A DNA stretch of 64,000 bases from Kiritimatiellia bacterium (GTDB taxonomy: Bacteria; Verrucomicrobiota; Kiritimatiellia; JAFGHX01), in contig JAFGHX010000193.1 in NCBI GenBank assembly GCA_016929905.1, positions 1-64,000 of the forward strand. Reading direction: 5' to 3'. A program made the position numbers and the translations under genes. Within the stretch, counting starts at the first letter, position 1; each line of letters begins with the position of its first letter. This document shows positions 51,142 through 59,874 of the stretch, piece after piece. Below the pieces are notes generated by a model. The model saw only the letters and a program-made list of their open reading frames with translations. It had not been told where the DNA came from and ran no database searches.

Positions 51142-52473
51142 CTATGACTCGCCCCGGCTTGCGAGCAGTCGGGGCAATGCTTCAATGCAATAGAGCGGCA
51201 CGGATAGTATATTCTCCATGAATGACGGCGGGTGCATCGATATGCGAACCCCGAACGGCGCCTCGTTCTCGGCAAGGAATAGCTTCAGGCTCTTGAGTGT
51301 CCCCCTCTTACCGTGTTTCACTTCGAGCGGGAAGATCATGGGGCCAGCCTGCCACAGATAATCCACCTCAGCCTCGCTCCCCTTCGCATCGCGACACCAG
51401 TAGAACAGGGAAGGTTCTTCAAAGTGGGGCTGCAAACAGAGCAACTGCTGGCCAACGAACTGCTCGGCAATGCCGCCGGCATAGACGGCGAGGACATTGT
51501 CGCTTCTGTATACCTCCTTGCTCAATCCCATATCGGTTTGCATCAACCCCAAATCCAGAAACAAGACCTTGAACAGGGCGTCATTCGCATGGGTCTTCAG
51601 CGGCAAACCCGAGCCCGCGGTCGCATGAATACGAGCCATTACCTGCGCTTTACAGAGAAGGCTCAATGCGCGCTTCACGTCGCGCGAATTCAGGGAGCGG
51701 TCAATAGCCGAGTATTTGAACTTCTGCCCGATCAGTCCCGGCGCCTTACTGAAGACTTTTTCCAGATTCTCGATGTTCACCCGCTTTCCATACTTCATGA
51801 AATCATGACGATAGTTTTGAAGAATCCCCTGATGGATTTCTTGAATCTTCACGATCTTCCTGCACCGGATCCAGTGCTCAACGGCTTCCGGCATTCCGCC
51901 AATAAAGAAATAGTCCTGAATCAACGCGACACTCTTCCGGACGATCGACTCAGCGACCTGCTCTCGCGGATTGATACCGCGCAGAAAGTCCCTGAGCCGG
52001 TCTTCACCGACCGCGGTCAGATACTCGCCAAAGGAAAGCGGTTTGAGGTAGAAATTCTGTACCCGTCCGACCGGCATGGAGAGATTCTCGTCTCCCAATG
52101 CGAATTCCAGCAAGGATCCCGCCCCAATGACGTGCAGTTCCGGTTTCTTCTCGTGAAAGTACCGCAGCGCCTTAAGGGCTTCCGGGCACTGTTGGATTTC
52201 ATCCAGAAAAAGGAGCGTCTTCCCCGGCGTTATCTCGACATCCCCGCTCAGCTCTATCGTCTTGATGATTCTCTCAGGATTAAGATCCGAAAAGCATGAC
52301 TTGTAGGCAGGCTCCAATTCAAAATTGATGGTGAAGGAGTTCTCAAAACGCTGTTGAGCAAACGTCTCCACCAGCCACGTCTTTCCGACCTGCCTCGCGC
52401 CTCGCAAGATCAGAGGTTTTCTGTCGGCATCGTCTTTCCAAACGCAAAGGTTCTGCATCAAATCTCGCTTCAT
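51142..52473 (-). CDS. AAA ATPase with DUF4143 domain
   Basis: A 443-aa protein. The start is the ATG at 52473, with GGAGGA and a 7-nt gap. Walker A is GARQVGKT (25-32) and Walker B is KTLLFLDEIQ. The C-terminal DUF4143 part ends with a nuclease-like core (SEAEVDYLW...FPLEVKHG). This is a common mobile, function-uncertain ATPase family. GC is lower than in the neighbours. Confidence 0.87.
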   Translation of the reverse strand: MKRDLMQNLCVWKDDADRKPLILRGARQVGKTWLVETFAQQRFENSFTINFELEPAYKSCFSDLNPERIIKTIELSGDVEITPGKTLLFLDEIQQCPEALKALRYFHEKKPELHVIGAGSLLEFALGDENLSMPVGRVQNFYLKPLSFGEYLTAVGEDRLRDFLRGINPREQVAESIVRKSVALIQDYFFIGGMPEAVEHWIRCRKIVKIQEIHQGILQNYRHDFMKYGKRVNIENLEKVFSKAPGLIGQKFKYSAIDRSLNSRDVKRALSLLCKAQVMARIHATAGSGLPLKTHANDALFKVLFLDLGLMQTDMGLSKEVYRSDNVLAVYAGGIAEQFVGQQLLCLQPHFEEPSLFYWCRDAKGSEAEVDYLWQAGPMIFPLEVKHGKRGTLKSLKLFLAENEAPFGVRISMHPPSFMENILSVPLYCIEALPRLLASRGES

Positions 52474-52786
52474 CTCTCCATCCTCCACGCCAACTATGCA
52501 ATGAATTGTCGAAAACGGCAACATAAAAACGACGCGAGCGTCGATAGTATACGGTTGTTCTCGACAAGACAACCGGAAATTAGGCCCTGTTCGAAAAGAT
52601 GTTTTCAAGTCATGGCGTCGAACGTTGGAGATTCAAGGTCGGGCTACCGAAATTCTCAGCGATCGTAATTATGGCCGCGCATGGCGGATAATCACAATCG
52701 CTGCTGATGTTTCCTTGGCTTCGTAACCCTCCGCGGGCATTATGATATAGGGCTGAAGCCCCCATTCCGGAAGCGCAGGTGACGGA
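52474..52786. other. Intergenic stretch, no gene seen
   Basis: About 310 bp between the divergent ATPase and M64 fragment. It is AT-richer than most of the window. No operator or repeat is recognised. Confidence 0.5.
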
Positions 52787-53077
52787 ATGAGAAGACACGT
52801 CCCACGCCTCCACCTCTTCTGCCTCCTGGCAGCCGTCACGACGGCATGGGGCGGGACGGTCGAATCGACCGAATCCATGACCGTCAACGGTACCCATGCA
52901 AGCCGGCTGGACATCGTTCTGATCGGCGACGGATTCACATCGGCGGAGATGGACAGTTACCGGAACTATACGCTGACCGCAAGAGACCGATTCCTTGCTC
53001 ACGAGCCTTTTGGATATGATAAGACATCGCTTTTCCGGCGGTGCGGAGAGGCGGCCGTTTCGACCGGTCTCGAGTAG
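52787..53077 (+). pseudogene. Fragment of an M64-type peptidase
   Basis: A 96-aa frame with a signal peptide (FCLLAAVTTAWGG) and the M64-like start (LDIVLIGDGFTSAEMDSYRNY, HEPFGY). It then meets an early stop (GLE). The catalytic HExxH part is absent, so this is the 5' remnant of a larger gene. Confidence 0.6.
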
Positions 53078-53236
53078 CGCTTTCATGACGAAGATGGTGT
53101 CAGGGCGGGCATAAGAGGTCGAGAAAGGAGATGGGGTTTCCGTGGGTGTTGGGTGCCGGCCGCGGAACACCCACAGGAGGAACAATCTGGCCGGCAGAGG
53201 AGTAAACAGAGACAGGCCGGTCCCGCCGCGGGCGCT

Positions 53237-53591
53237 CATTGGTTGGCGTAGGCGATGACCGGTTCTGTGTGGTAGTCGGGGAATGGGTCATCGAAGTACG
53301 GCTCGATGACCCGCTCGGCAAGTTCAGGCGGTGCCCGAGGCGGAAAGACTCTACTATGACGGTACGTTGGCAAAGCAAACGGCGGCCTCGCCAAGCCTGA
53401 TCCGGTCTCCCGGGCCGGGCTTGTATATCGGTGCGGGATATCGAGGCTCACAGACGTTCTTTCGTGGATTGATTGACGAGGTATACGTCTACGACAGGGA
53501 ACTTCAGGCGAAGGACATCCGGAGATTGGCGGGGCAGAGCACAAGCCCGCCCGCGGCACCTGTGCGGCTGCGGGTACACGGGTTGGAGTAG
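53237..53591. pseudogene. Fused gene debris, including a LamG 3' fragment
   Basis: On the plus strand, about 53331-53591 encodes the end of a LamG domain (YYDGTLAKQ, LYIGAGYRGSQTFFRGLIDEVYVYDREL) without a start. On the minus strand, about 53237-53330 reads ERVIEPYFDDPFPDYHTEP and looks like the end of another protein. The 52787-53600 block looks like a junction of unrelated pieces. Confidence 0.5.
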
Positions 53592-53776
53592 GCGACACTT
53601 CTTCCTGCTCGGGGATCCCCGGGCAGAAGCCCGTCATTTCGCTCTTTCACCGCTGCACGCGGTTGCGGCTCGTCTTCTTTGGCGTTACAGCGGACGCTCT
53701 CGGAGGAAAGTGGCGGAGCTGCTGAATGCCGGTAGCGGCTCGACAAGGCCTTACCTGGCGACGGCACACGTTCTCT

Positions 53777-53805
53777 TTGACCGGTGGCCCGCATCCTGGT
53801 ACGTT
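53777..53805 (+). promoter_or_regulatory. Possible sigma-70 promoter of the LacI gene
   Basis: TTGACC, a 17-nt spacer, then TACGTT, about 35 nt before the LacI start. A partial match only. Confidence 0.35.
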
Positions 53806-53839
53806 CTCCTGCACAACCGCGATTTCCGAAGGGGGCAGG

Positions 53840-54874
53840 ATGAAGAAGCGCAAGCCGCCCCGTGCCGTGACGATCAAGGACGTGGCCAGGATGGCCGGGG
53901 TCTCCATCTGGACCGTCTCCCGTGTCGTCAATGAAAGGGACGGCGTGTCCGAAGCGTCCGAGGCACGGGTCCGCCAAGCCATCAAGGCGCTGCGGTACCG
54001 GCCCAACATCATGGCGCGCGCCCTGAAGGGCCGCGCCACGCAGAGCATCGGGCTCATCATCCCGAGCATCGAGAACCCCGTGTTCCCGCCGCTGGTGAAA
54101 GTCATCGAGAACACCGCCGCCGAACGCGGGTATTCGACCGTGCTCTGCATCAGCGACGGCAGGCTGGAGAAAGAAGCACAGCAGCTGGAGCTGCTCGTTG
54201 ACAAACGGGTGGACGGCATCCTGTTCAACGCCATGGGCGGCTATCATGAAGGATTCGAGATCCTCAGAGAAACCGGTACGCCCGTCGTCGTTATCGGCAG
54301 AAAGATTCCCGGCTTCGAGACCACGAACGTCAGTGTGGACAACCGACTCGGAGCCAAGATGGCCGTGGATCACCTCATCAGGACCGGCATGCGGAAAATC
54401 GCCGTCCTGCTGGGGCAGCTCGAAGCCAGCAGTGCGATTGAAGACAGATTCGCGGGCTACAAAGACGCGCTCGCCACGCACGAGATCGAATTCCGCGAAG
54501 AACGCGTCGCCAGAGGGAACTGGTCGTTTGCGGGCGGCGTTGCGGCCACTAACGACCTGCTCACGCGCGGGGTGGAGTTCGATTCCATCTTCGCCTCCAA
54601 CGACAGCGCCGCCATCGGCTGTATCGAGACGCTGTTGGCCAATGGCCTGCGCATTCCCGGCGACATCAGCGTGATCGGCTACGACGACGCACCCGTGGCC
54701 AGCATGATCCGACCGCATCTCAGCACCGTGCGCGCCCCCAATGCCCTGTTCGGAGTGCAAGCGGTGAACACGCTGGTCAAGCTGGTCGAAACTGGAGAAG
54801 ATGCCCACTCGGAGGTGGTATTCGAGCCAGAACTCATGGTGCGCGATTCCACAGGGTCTGCACTCGGATCATGA
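53840..54874 (+). CDS. LacI-family transcriptional regulator
   Basis: A 344-aa protein with GGGGGCAGG just before the ATG at 53840. The HTH is VTIKDVARMAGVSIWTVSRVVN (about 10-31), then the hinge region and a typical ligand domain (SIGLIIPSIENPVFPPLVKVIE). It lies just upstream of the transketolase operon and its promoter with LacI-type operators, so it is the likely local repressor; a pentose-type effector is possible. Confidence 0.87.
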   Translation: MKKRKPPRAVTIKDVARMAGVSIWTVSRVVNERDGVSEASEARVRQAIKALRYRPNIMARALKGRATQSIGLIIPSIENPVFPPLVKVIENTAAERGYSTVLCISDGRLEKEAQQLELLVDKRVDGILFNAMGGYHEGFEILRETGTPVVVIGRKIPGFETTNVSVDNRLGAKMAVDHLIRTGMRKIAVLLGQLEASSAIEDRFAGYKDALATHEIEFREERVARGNWSFAGGVAATNDLLTRGVEFDSIFASNDSAAIGCIETLLANGLRIPGDISVIGYDDAPVASMIRPHLSTVRAPNALFGVQAVNTLVKLVETGEDAHSEVVFEPELMVRDSTGSALGS

Positions 54875-55244
54875 CGAATTCCCAGCCTGCCTGGACGCTG
54901 GAGTTTCCCGTTGACACATTGCCATCCATCTGCTACAGTACTACCTAAACGTTAGCCTAAACGTTTTGCACGCTTGTTAGCTGAAAGACTTGGCGCGAGG
55001 GACGGTCTGTCTCGACCGTTGTTCAGTACATACGGCTCATCTAAAGGAACAGCCTGCAAGAATCGCGCTAAACGTTTAGGCCGTGGGGACGGACAACGAG
55101 GTAGGCCGGGCGTCTCGCCCGGCCATGGGCGGCCGCGACCCCGCGAGGGATTCGGAACAAGGCGGCCGGGCTGCTGAGATTGCCCGCGCGAATGCGCGTA
55201 TGTTGGAGCGGGAGGCGCGAGCACGTAACAGGAAGGAGACAGAC
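54875..55244 (+). promoter_or_regulatory. Control region of the transketolase operon
   Basis: TTGACA (54911-54916), a 17-nt spacer and TACAGT (54934-54939) form a sigma-70-like promoter. Just downstream lie two operator-like sites, CTAAACGTTAG (54945-54955) and CTAAACGTTTTG (54957-54968). A perfect CTAAACGTTTAG palindrome lies at 55068-55079. A partial R2 repeat starts at 55101. Confidence 0.65.
55068..55079. promoter_or_regulatory. LacI-type operator CTAAACGTTTAG
   Basis: A perfect 12-bp palindrome with central CG, matching LacI-family operator form. It lies within the transcribed leader, 165 bp before the transketolase start, where it could block elongation or support looping with the 54945 sites. 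Confidence 0.65.
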
Positions 55245-56117
55245 ATGGCTACGACGAAGGATCTTCTGGCAGAAGAGATAGCGGAGCGGGCGAGGCGAAT
55301 GCGCAAACAGTCGATTCGGATGTCGATTCTGGCGGGTAACAACGGCGCACATCTCGGGCCGGGTTTTTCGATGTGCGAGATCACCGCAACCCTCTACTTC
55401 GCCGTGATGAATCACGATCCGGCCAACCCCACGTGGCCGGACCGGGACCGGTTCATCCTGAGCAAGGGTCACGGGGTGCTCGGCTACTACACGGCGCTGG
55501 CCGAGGCCGGCTATTTCGGCCCGGACGTCCTCGACACCTTCGAGTCCGACGAGAGTCCCTTGGCCGGCCATCCGTGCAAGGACGTCTCGCTCGGGGTGGA
55601 GACATCCACCGGTTCACTCGGCCACGGCCTGAGCATTGGCGTCGGGCTCGCGCTTGGCGCGCGCATGGACGGCAAGTCGTACGACACGTACGTCCTGCTG
55701 GGTGACGGCGAGTGCAACGAGGGCATGGTCTGGGAAGCGGTGATGACGGCGAGTCAGTACAAACTCGACAACCTGATCGCGATCGTCGACCGCAACCGGC
55801 TCCAGAGCGACGGGCTGAGCCGGGAGATCATCGACATGGAACCGTTGGCGGAGAAATGGCGGTGTTTCGGCTGGCACGTGCGCGAGGTGGACGGCCACGA
55901 CGTGCGGGAACTGCTGGAAGCCTTTCACAGCAAGAGCCGGCCGAAGGGGCGCCCCTACGTGGTGATCGCGCACACGATCAAAGGCAAGGGCGTCTCGGCG
56001 TTTGAGGACAACAACGCGTGGCATCACAACCGGATCTCCCCCGATGTGGCCGCCACGGCGCTGCAGGAGTTAGGTTTCGAGATGGAGGCAAAGGAGGTGC
56101 AGACATGCTCCCGATAA
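55245..56117 (+). CDS. Transketolase N-terminal (TPP-binding) subunit
   Basis: A 290-aa protein. The start is the ATG at 55245, with AGGAAGGAG upstream; the open frame runs back into the control region. It has the TPP motif GDGECNEG...(N)...N (LLGDGECNEGMVWEAVM, IAIVDRNRLQ) and transketolase signatures (LSKGHGVLGYYTALAE, SLGHGLSIGVG). Only the first half of a full transketolase is present; the second half is the next gene. Acts in the pentose phosphate pathway, or on a related ketose. Confidence 0.9.
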   Translation: MATTKDLLAEEIAERARRMRKQSIRMSILAGNNGAHLGPGFSMCEITATLYFAVMNHDPANPTWPDRDRFILSKGHGVLGYYTALAEAGYFGPDVLDTFESDESPLAGHPCKDVSLGVETSTGSLGHGLSIGVGLALGARMDGKSYDTYVLLGDGECNEGMVWEAVMTASQYKLDNLIAIVDRNRLQSDGLSREIIDMEPLAEKWRCFGWHVREVDGHDVRELLEAFHSKSRPKGRPYVVIAHTIKGKGVSAFEDNNAWHHNRISPDVAATALQELGFEMEAKEVQTCSR

Positions 56118-57118
56118 CCGAAGCCGCGGTGCAGGAATGGTCCGACATCGGGCCGAAAGGTGCATTTGGGAAGGCGATCATCGCGGTAGCGGAAGCGTGT
56201 CCGGACGTGGTTGTGGTGACCGCCGACCTCTCGGACGCGACGCGCGTGACGGAGTATTCGAGGCTGTTTCCGGACCGGTTCTTTCAGGTCGGCATAGCGG
56301 AACAGAACCTGATCGGGGTGGCGGCGGGTCTCGCCTTGCACGGCAAGATCCCCTTTGCGACGACCTTTGCCGCGTTTGCCTCCATGCGCTGCTGCGAGCA
56401 GGTCCGGACCGACGTAGCGTATCCGGACTGCAACGTGAAGGTGCTCGGCGCGGACGGCGGCGTGGTGATGGGCACGCTCGGCACGACGCACTACGGCATC
56501 GAGGACATCGCGATCATGCGTGCCATCCCGAACATGACGGTGCTCTCCCCCTGCGACGGGGCGGAGGTGGTGAAGGCCACCGCGGCCGCGGCGCTGCACG
56601 TGGGCCCGGTCTACCTGCGCCTGACAGGCGGGAAGAAGATGCCGATCGTGTACAGGGAAGACTTCTCCTTCGAGATCGGCAAGGCCATAACGCTGCGGCC
56701 GGGCGACGACGCAACGATCCTGGCCACCGGCACGATGGTGGCCAAAGCGCTGGGCGCTGCGGATCTGCTGGAAGCCAGGGGGCTCAACGTGCGTGTGGTG
56801 GACATGCACACGATCAAGCCGCTCGATGAAGACGCGGTGCGCAGCGCCGCCCAGGAGACCAGCCTGATCGTCACGGCCGAGGAGCACACCGTGATCGGCG
56901 GGCTCGGTTCGGCCGTGGCGGAGATCGTTTCAGGATTGCAGGATACGCCGCGTCTTGTCAGGATAGGGCTGCCCGACCGGTTCGGACACATCGCCAACTA
57001 CGCGGGGCTGTTGAACGGCTACGGGCTCACGGAGCCGGGCATCGCCGACGCCGTGGAACGGAACCTCCCGGAGCCGGCCGCGGAGCGGCCGCGGGACCTT
57101 GCCCTGAGTGCGTTGTAG
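56105..57118 (+). CDS. Transketolase C-terminal subunit
   Basis: A 337-aa protein with AAGGAGGTGCAGAC before the ATG at 56105, overlapping the previous gene by 13 bp. Contains the pyrimidine-binding and C-terminal domains (DLSDATRVTEYSRLFPDRF, FQVGIAEQNLIGVAAGLA, SPCDGAEVVKATAAAA). It should form the active enzyme with the N-terminal subunit. Confidence 0.9.
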   Translation: MLPITEAAVQEWSDIGPKGAFGKAIIAVAEACPDVVVVTADLSDATRVTEYSRLFPDRFFQVGIAEQNLIGVAAGLALHGKIPFATTFAAFASMRCCEQVRTDVAYPDCNVKVLGADGGVVMGTLGTTHYGIEDIAIMRAIPNMTVLSPCDGAEVVKATAAAALHVGPVYLRLTGGKKMPIVYREDFSFEIGKAITLRPGDDATILATGTMVAKALGAADLLEARGLNVRVVDMHTIKPLDEDAVRSAAQETSLIVTAEEHTVIGGLGSAVAEIVSGLQDTPRLVRIGLPDRFGHIANYAGLLNGYGLTEPGIADAVERNLPEPAAERPRDLALSAL

Positions 57119-57363
57119 ACGGGCCGTTAGGCCTCACGGGATTGAAGTCGACAACACTTCGTTCACTGGAGTCATTGGCGCTTCGCGCGTCATTGGGCCT
57201 TCGGCCGTCATTTTCCACAGCCCTGACGCGAGCGCAGCGAGCCAATGACGCGAAGCCATTGACGCGAAGCCAATGACGCGAAGCCAATGACGCGAAGCCA
57301 ATGACGCGAAGCTAATGACGCGAAGCTAATGACGGCCCGCAGGGCCACTCACGGGAGAGACGC
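57119..57363. repeat. 14-bp tandem repeat array with inverted start
   Basis: Six full copies of CCAATGACGCGAAG (or CTAATGACGCGAAG) cover 57242-57325, plus a partial one. Before it (57170-57215), GTCATTGGCGCTTCGCGCGT and GTCATTGGGCCTTCGGCCGT hold the opposite orientation, so the array can pair with its own start. No gene is seen. Confidence 0.85.
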
Positions 57364-58776
57364 ATGGCAAACGACTCGCACGGCACCGGACTGCCGAGGC
57401 TGAAGGTTTCCGCAAATCGCCGCCACATCGTGACCGAAGACGGCCGCCCCTTCTTCTGGCTGGGCGACACGGGCTGGGAACTGATCCATCGCCTGAACCG
57501 CGAGGACGCGACCCTCTATCTGGAGAACCGAGCGGCCAAGGGCTTCACCGTCATTCAGGCGGTCATCGTTTCCGAATGGGGCGGCCTGGAAGTCCCGAAC
57601 GCGTACGGACAGTGTCCGTTCCGACGGAACGATCCGACGCAGCCAGACGAGCGCTACTTCGAGCACGTGGATTTCATCGTGGACAGGGCTGCTTCCCTCG
57701 GCCTGTACACGGGGTTACTGCCGACGTGGGGCGACAAGGTGAGCAAGTACTGGGGCGAAGGGCCGGAGATCTTCAACCCGAAGAATGCGAGGGTCTACGG
57801 CGAGTTCCTGGGCCGGCGCTACCGGGACAAGCCCGTGGTCTGGATTTCCGGCGGGGATCGGGATCCCAGGGGCTACGAACCAACCTGGATTGCCCTGGCC
57901 AGAGGGCTGCGCAAGGGCGACGGCGGCGCGCACCTGATCACGGGGCATTGGGCGGCCAAAGAGAAGCGCATGAGCACGGACTTCTTCAACGACCAGGACT
58001 GGCTGGACGTGAACATGGCCTATTCCGGGCACCGCTGGATCTTCCCGACCTATGAGTTGATCGGGGCCGGGTACCGCAACAAGCCCGTTCGCCCCGTCCT
58101 CGACCCTGAACCGCTCTACGAGAATCACCCGTACATCTCGGCGGAGGGCGTCGCGTATCACCAGCGCAAGAAGCAATGGGACGGCATTACGCGGGCCGGC
58201 GCGTTTCAGATCCGGCTCGGCGCGTATTGGGCGATGCTCGCCGGCGCGTGCGGCCACACGTACGGCTGCAGCGACATCTGGCAATTCTACGATCCCGCTT
58301 ACCGGAAGGCGCAATACTTCTCCAATGTGCCCTGGCAAACGGCCATTCATTTTGAGGGCTCCTACAACATGGGCGTGATGCGCAAGCTGTTCGAAAGCCG
58401 GCCCTGGCAGACGCTGATACCTGACCCGGCGATGGTGGCCAGGGGGCAAAGGCGGGGCGAAGCGCATATCCAGGCCGCGCGAGCCAGGGACAAGACGTTT
58501 GCGATGGCCTATTTTCCATGGGGTGTGCCGGCATGGATAGACCTCTCGAGCTTCTCAGGCAGACGGATGGTGGCCCACTGGTTCCATCCGCGGCTCGGGA
58601 CGTGGGAGAAGATCGGCTCGTTCCAGGCGAAAGGCGTGAAGAGGTTCGTGCCGTCCGTTCCCGAACCGCAGGCCGACCGCGTACTGGTGATCGACGACGA
58701 ATCGCGCGGCTTCCCCGTGACCGAGATCTCGATCCCCGGCGTCCCGCGAACCGTGCTGGAGCAGTGGCCCTACTGA
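57364..58776 (+). CDS. GH140-like (DUF4038) apiosidase-type glycoside hydrolase
   Basis: A 470-aa protein from the ATG at 57364 with GGGAGAG upstream. Residues 10-390 match the DUF4038 TIM-barrel (FFWLGDTGWELIHRLNREDATLYLENRAAKGF, GGDRDPRGY), and the end (DLSSFSGRRMVAHWFHPRLGTWEKIG) matches the collagen-binding-like PF12904 domain. Such proteins cleave apiose-containing or other plant side chains. No signal peptide is seen, so it may act inside the cell. Confidence 0.82.
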   Translation: MANDSHGTGLPRLKVSANRRHIVTEDGRPFFWLGDTGWELIHRLNREDATLYLENRAAKGFTVIQAVIVSEWGGLEVPNAYGQCPFRRNDPTQPDERYFEHVDFIVDRAASLGLYTGLLPTWGDKVSKYWGEGPEIFNPKNARVYGEFLGRRYRDKPVVWISGGDRDPRGYEPTWIALARGLRKGDGGAHLITGHWAAKEKRMSTDFFNDQDWLDVNMAYSGHRWIFPTYELIGAGYRNKPVRPVLDPEPLYENHPYISAEGVAYHQRKKQWDGITRAGAFQIRLGAYWAMLAGACGHTYGCSDIWQFYDPAYRKAQYFSNVPWQTAIHFEGSYNMGVMRKLFESRPWQTLIPDPAMVARGQRRGEAHIQAARARDKTFAMAYFPWGVPAWIDLSSFSGRRMVAHWFHPRLGTWEKIGSFQAKGVKRFVPSVPEPQADRVLVIDDESRGFPVTEISIPGVPRTVLEQWPY

Positions 58777-58798
58777 TGCGGATCCCGCCGGAAGACCC

Positions 58799-58870
58799 GG
58801 CGCGGACGGACCCGCGCCCTCCAAATGCGCACGATAGTGTGTTGGAGGGCAGGCCTCTGTGCCGGCCGCG
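58799..58870. repeat. R3 palindromic repeat
   Basis: CGGCGCGGACGGACCCGCGC...TGTTGGAGGGCAGGCCTCTG, the same arrangement as at 28909-28985. Just before the 19-bp hairpin upstream of the AraC gene. Confidence 0.7.
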
Positions 58871-58907
58871 GATTTTCTTTCGACGGGCCCTGATGTTCGC
58901 GACCGAC

Positions 58908-58947
58908 CCGAACGCGCGCGATTCGCTTGCGAATCGCGCGCGTTCGG
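58908..58947. promoter_or_regulatory. Perfect 19-bp hairpin before the AraC gene
   Basis: Arms 58908-58926 and 58929-58947 (CCGAACGCGCGCGATTCGC) are exact complements with a 2-nt loop. It ends 13 nt before the AraC start, in the place of a ribosome-binding site. No T tract. Possibly an operator or a transcript-level switch. Confidence 0.65.
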
Positions 58948-58960
58948 TTAGCATACAGGC

Positions 58961-59782
58961 ATGTCGGACGCAGCCAGTCCAATCCGGGATCTGTGGGGTG
59001 CTTACACCGACAGAGGGACGGACTACCACGGGAACCCGCACAGGGTCTCATCGCTCATGTGGTACAGCGTGCTGTACGGCGACGTGTGCGTAACGATCGA
59101 GGCGCAGGAATTCATCCTGCGAGCGGAGCAATCGGCACTGATCTCACCGGACAGGGTGAGAGCCTTTCGTTGTCACCGAAAGGCGCCCGGGTATCTCTGG
59201 ATAACGTTCGAGAACCGATCGCTGCAGCTTGAGAAGATCTGCGATCGGCCCCTCACATGTACCGACGACATGCTGCCCGATCTCCTCGCCCTGTTCGACG
59301 AGTATCAGAAGCCGCTCGAGATCCACACCCACGAATTGACATCCGCTCTTCTGACGCGTCTGCTGATGGGCTTCTGCCGCATGGCCGGGAGAGAAGCGAG
59401 CATGCCGGACGGCGGCCTGGCCTCGCCACTCAACGCCGGTATGCGACAGGAGACCGCGGAGCATGCCGACATTTTCATGCGCCGGAACCTGCACACCCGC
59501 TGCACACGCTCGGATGTTGCCCGGGCGCTGAACGTTTCCGTGCCTCACCTTTCGCGGCTGTACCGCAGTGCGACCGGGCAGACCCTGAACGCGCGGCTGG
59601 CCGAATTGCGGGTGGAACGGGCCAGAGAGCTTCTGCTCGGCACCACCATGAGCGTCACGTCGATCACCTATGAGGTGGGACTCACGTCGTTCAGTCATTT
59701 CTCCAAGGTCTTCAAGAAGCTCGTCGGCGTCACGCCCTCCGACTATCGCCGGACCCGAGGCCACGTCCGGCCGCCGGTATGA
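58961..59782 (+). CDS. AraC-family transcriptional regulator
   Basis: A 273-aa protein. The start is the ATG at 58961, with no strong ribosome-binding site. A cupin-type N-terminal domain (SSLMWYSVLYGDVCVTIEAQE, SALISPDRVRAFRCH) is followed by two HTH units (TRSDVARALNVSVPHLSRLY, SVTSITYEVGLTSFSHFSKVF). Probably controls the adjacent glycoside hydrolase or beta-helix gene. Confidence 0.9.
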   Translation: MSDAASPIRDLWGAYTDRGTDYHGNPHRVSSLMWYSVLYGDVCVTIEAQEFILRAEQSALISPDRVRAFRCHRKAPGYLWITFENRSLQLEKICDRPLTCTDDMLPDLLALFDEYQKPLEIHTHELTSALLTRLLMGFCRMAGREASMPDGGLASPLNAGMRQETAEHADIFMRRNLHTRCTRSDVARALNVSVPHLSRLYRSATGQTLNARLAELRVERARELLLGTTMSVTSITYEVGLTSFSHFSKVFKKLVGVTPSDYRRTRGHVRPPV

Positions 59783-59874
59783 TCCGATGCCGCTAAAGAT
59801 TGCTTCTCGCGGGATAGCAGCGGCCGCGCGACCGTGGTAGCCTTTTGCCGGTGCGATGCAGGGGGGAGGCAATC

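Noticed and set aside
52610..53239. 209-codon minus-strand open frame over the M64 fragment
   Set aside because: It crosses the M64-like start and other debris, and has no consistent domain.
53726..53839. N-terminal extension of the LacI protein to 53726
   Set aside because: The extra residues do not match LacI proteins; the HTH is near the N-terminus when starting at 53840.
57242..57325. CRISPR array at the 14-bp tandem repeat
   Set aside because: Units are adjacent without spacers and only 14 bp; no cas genes are near.
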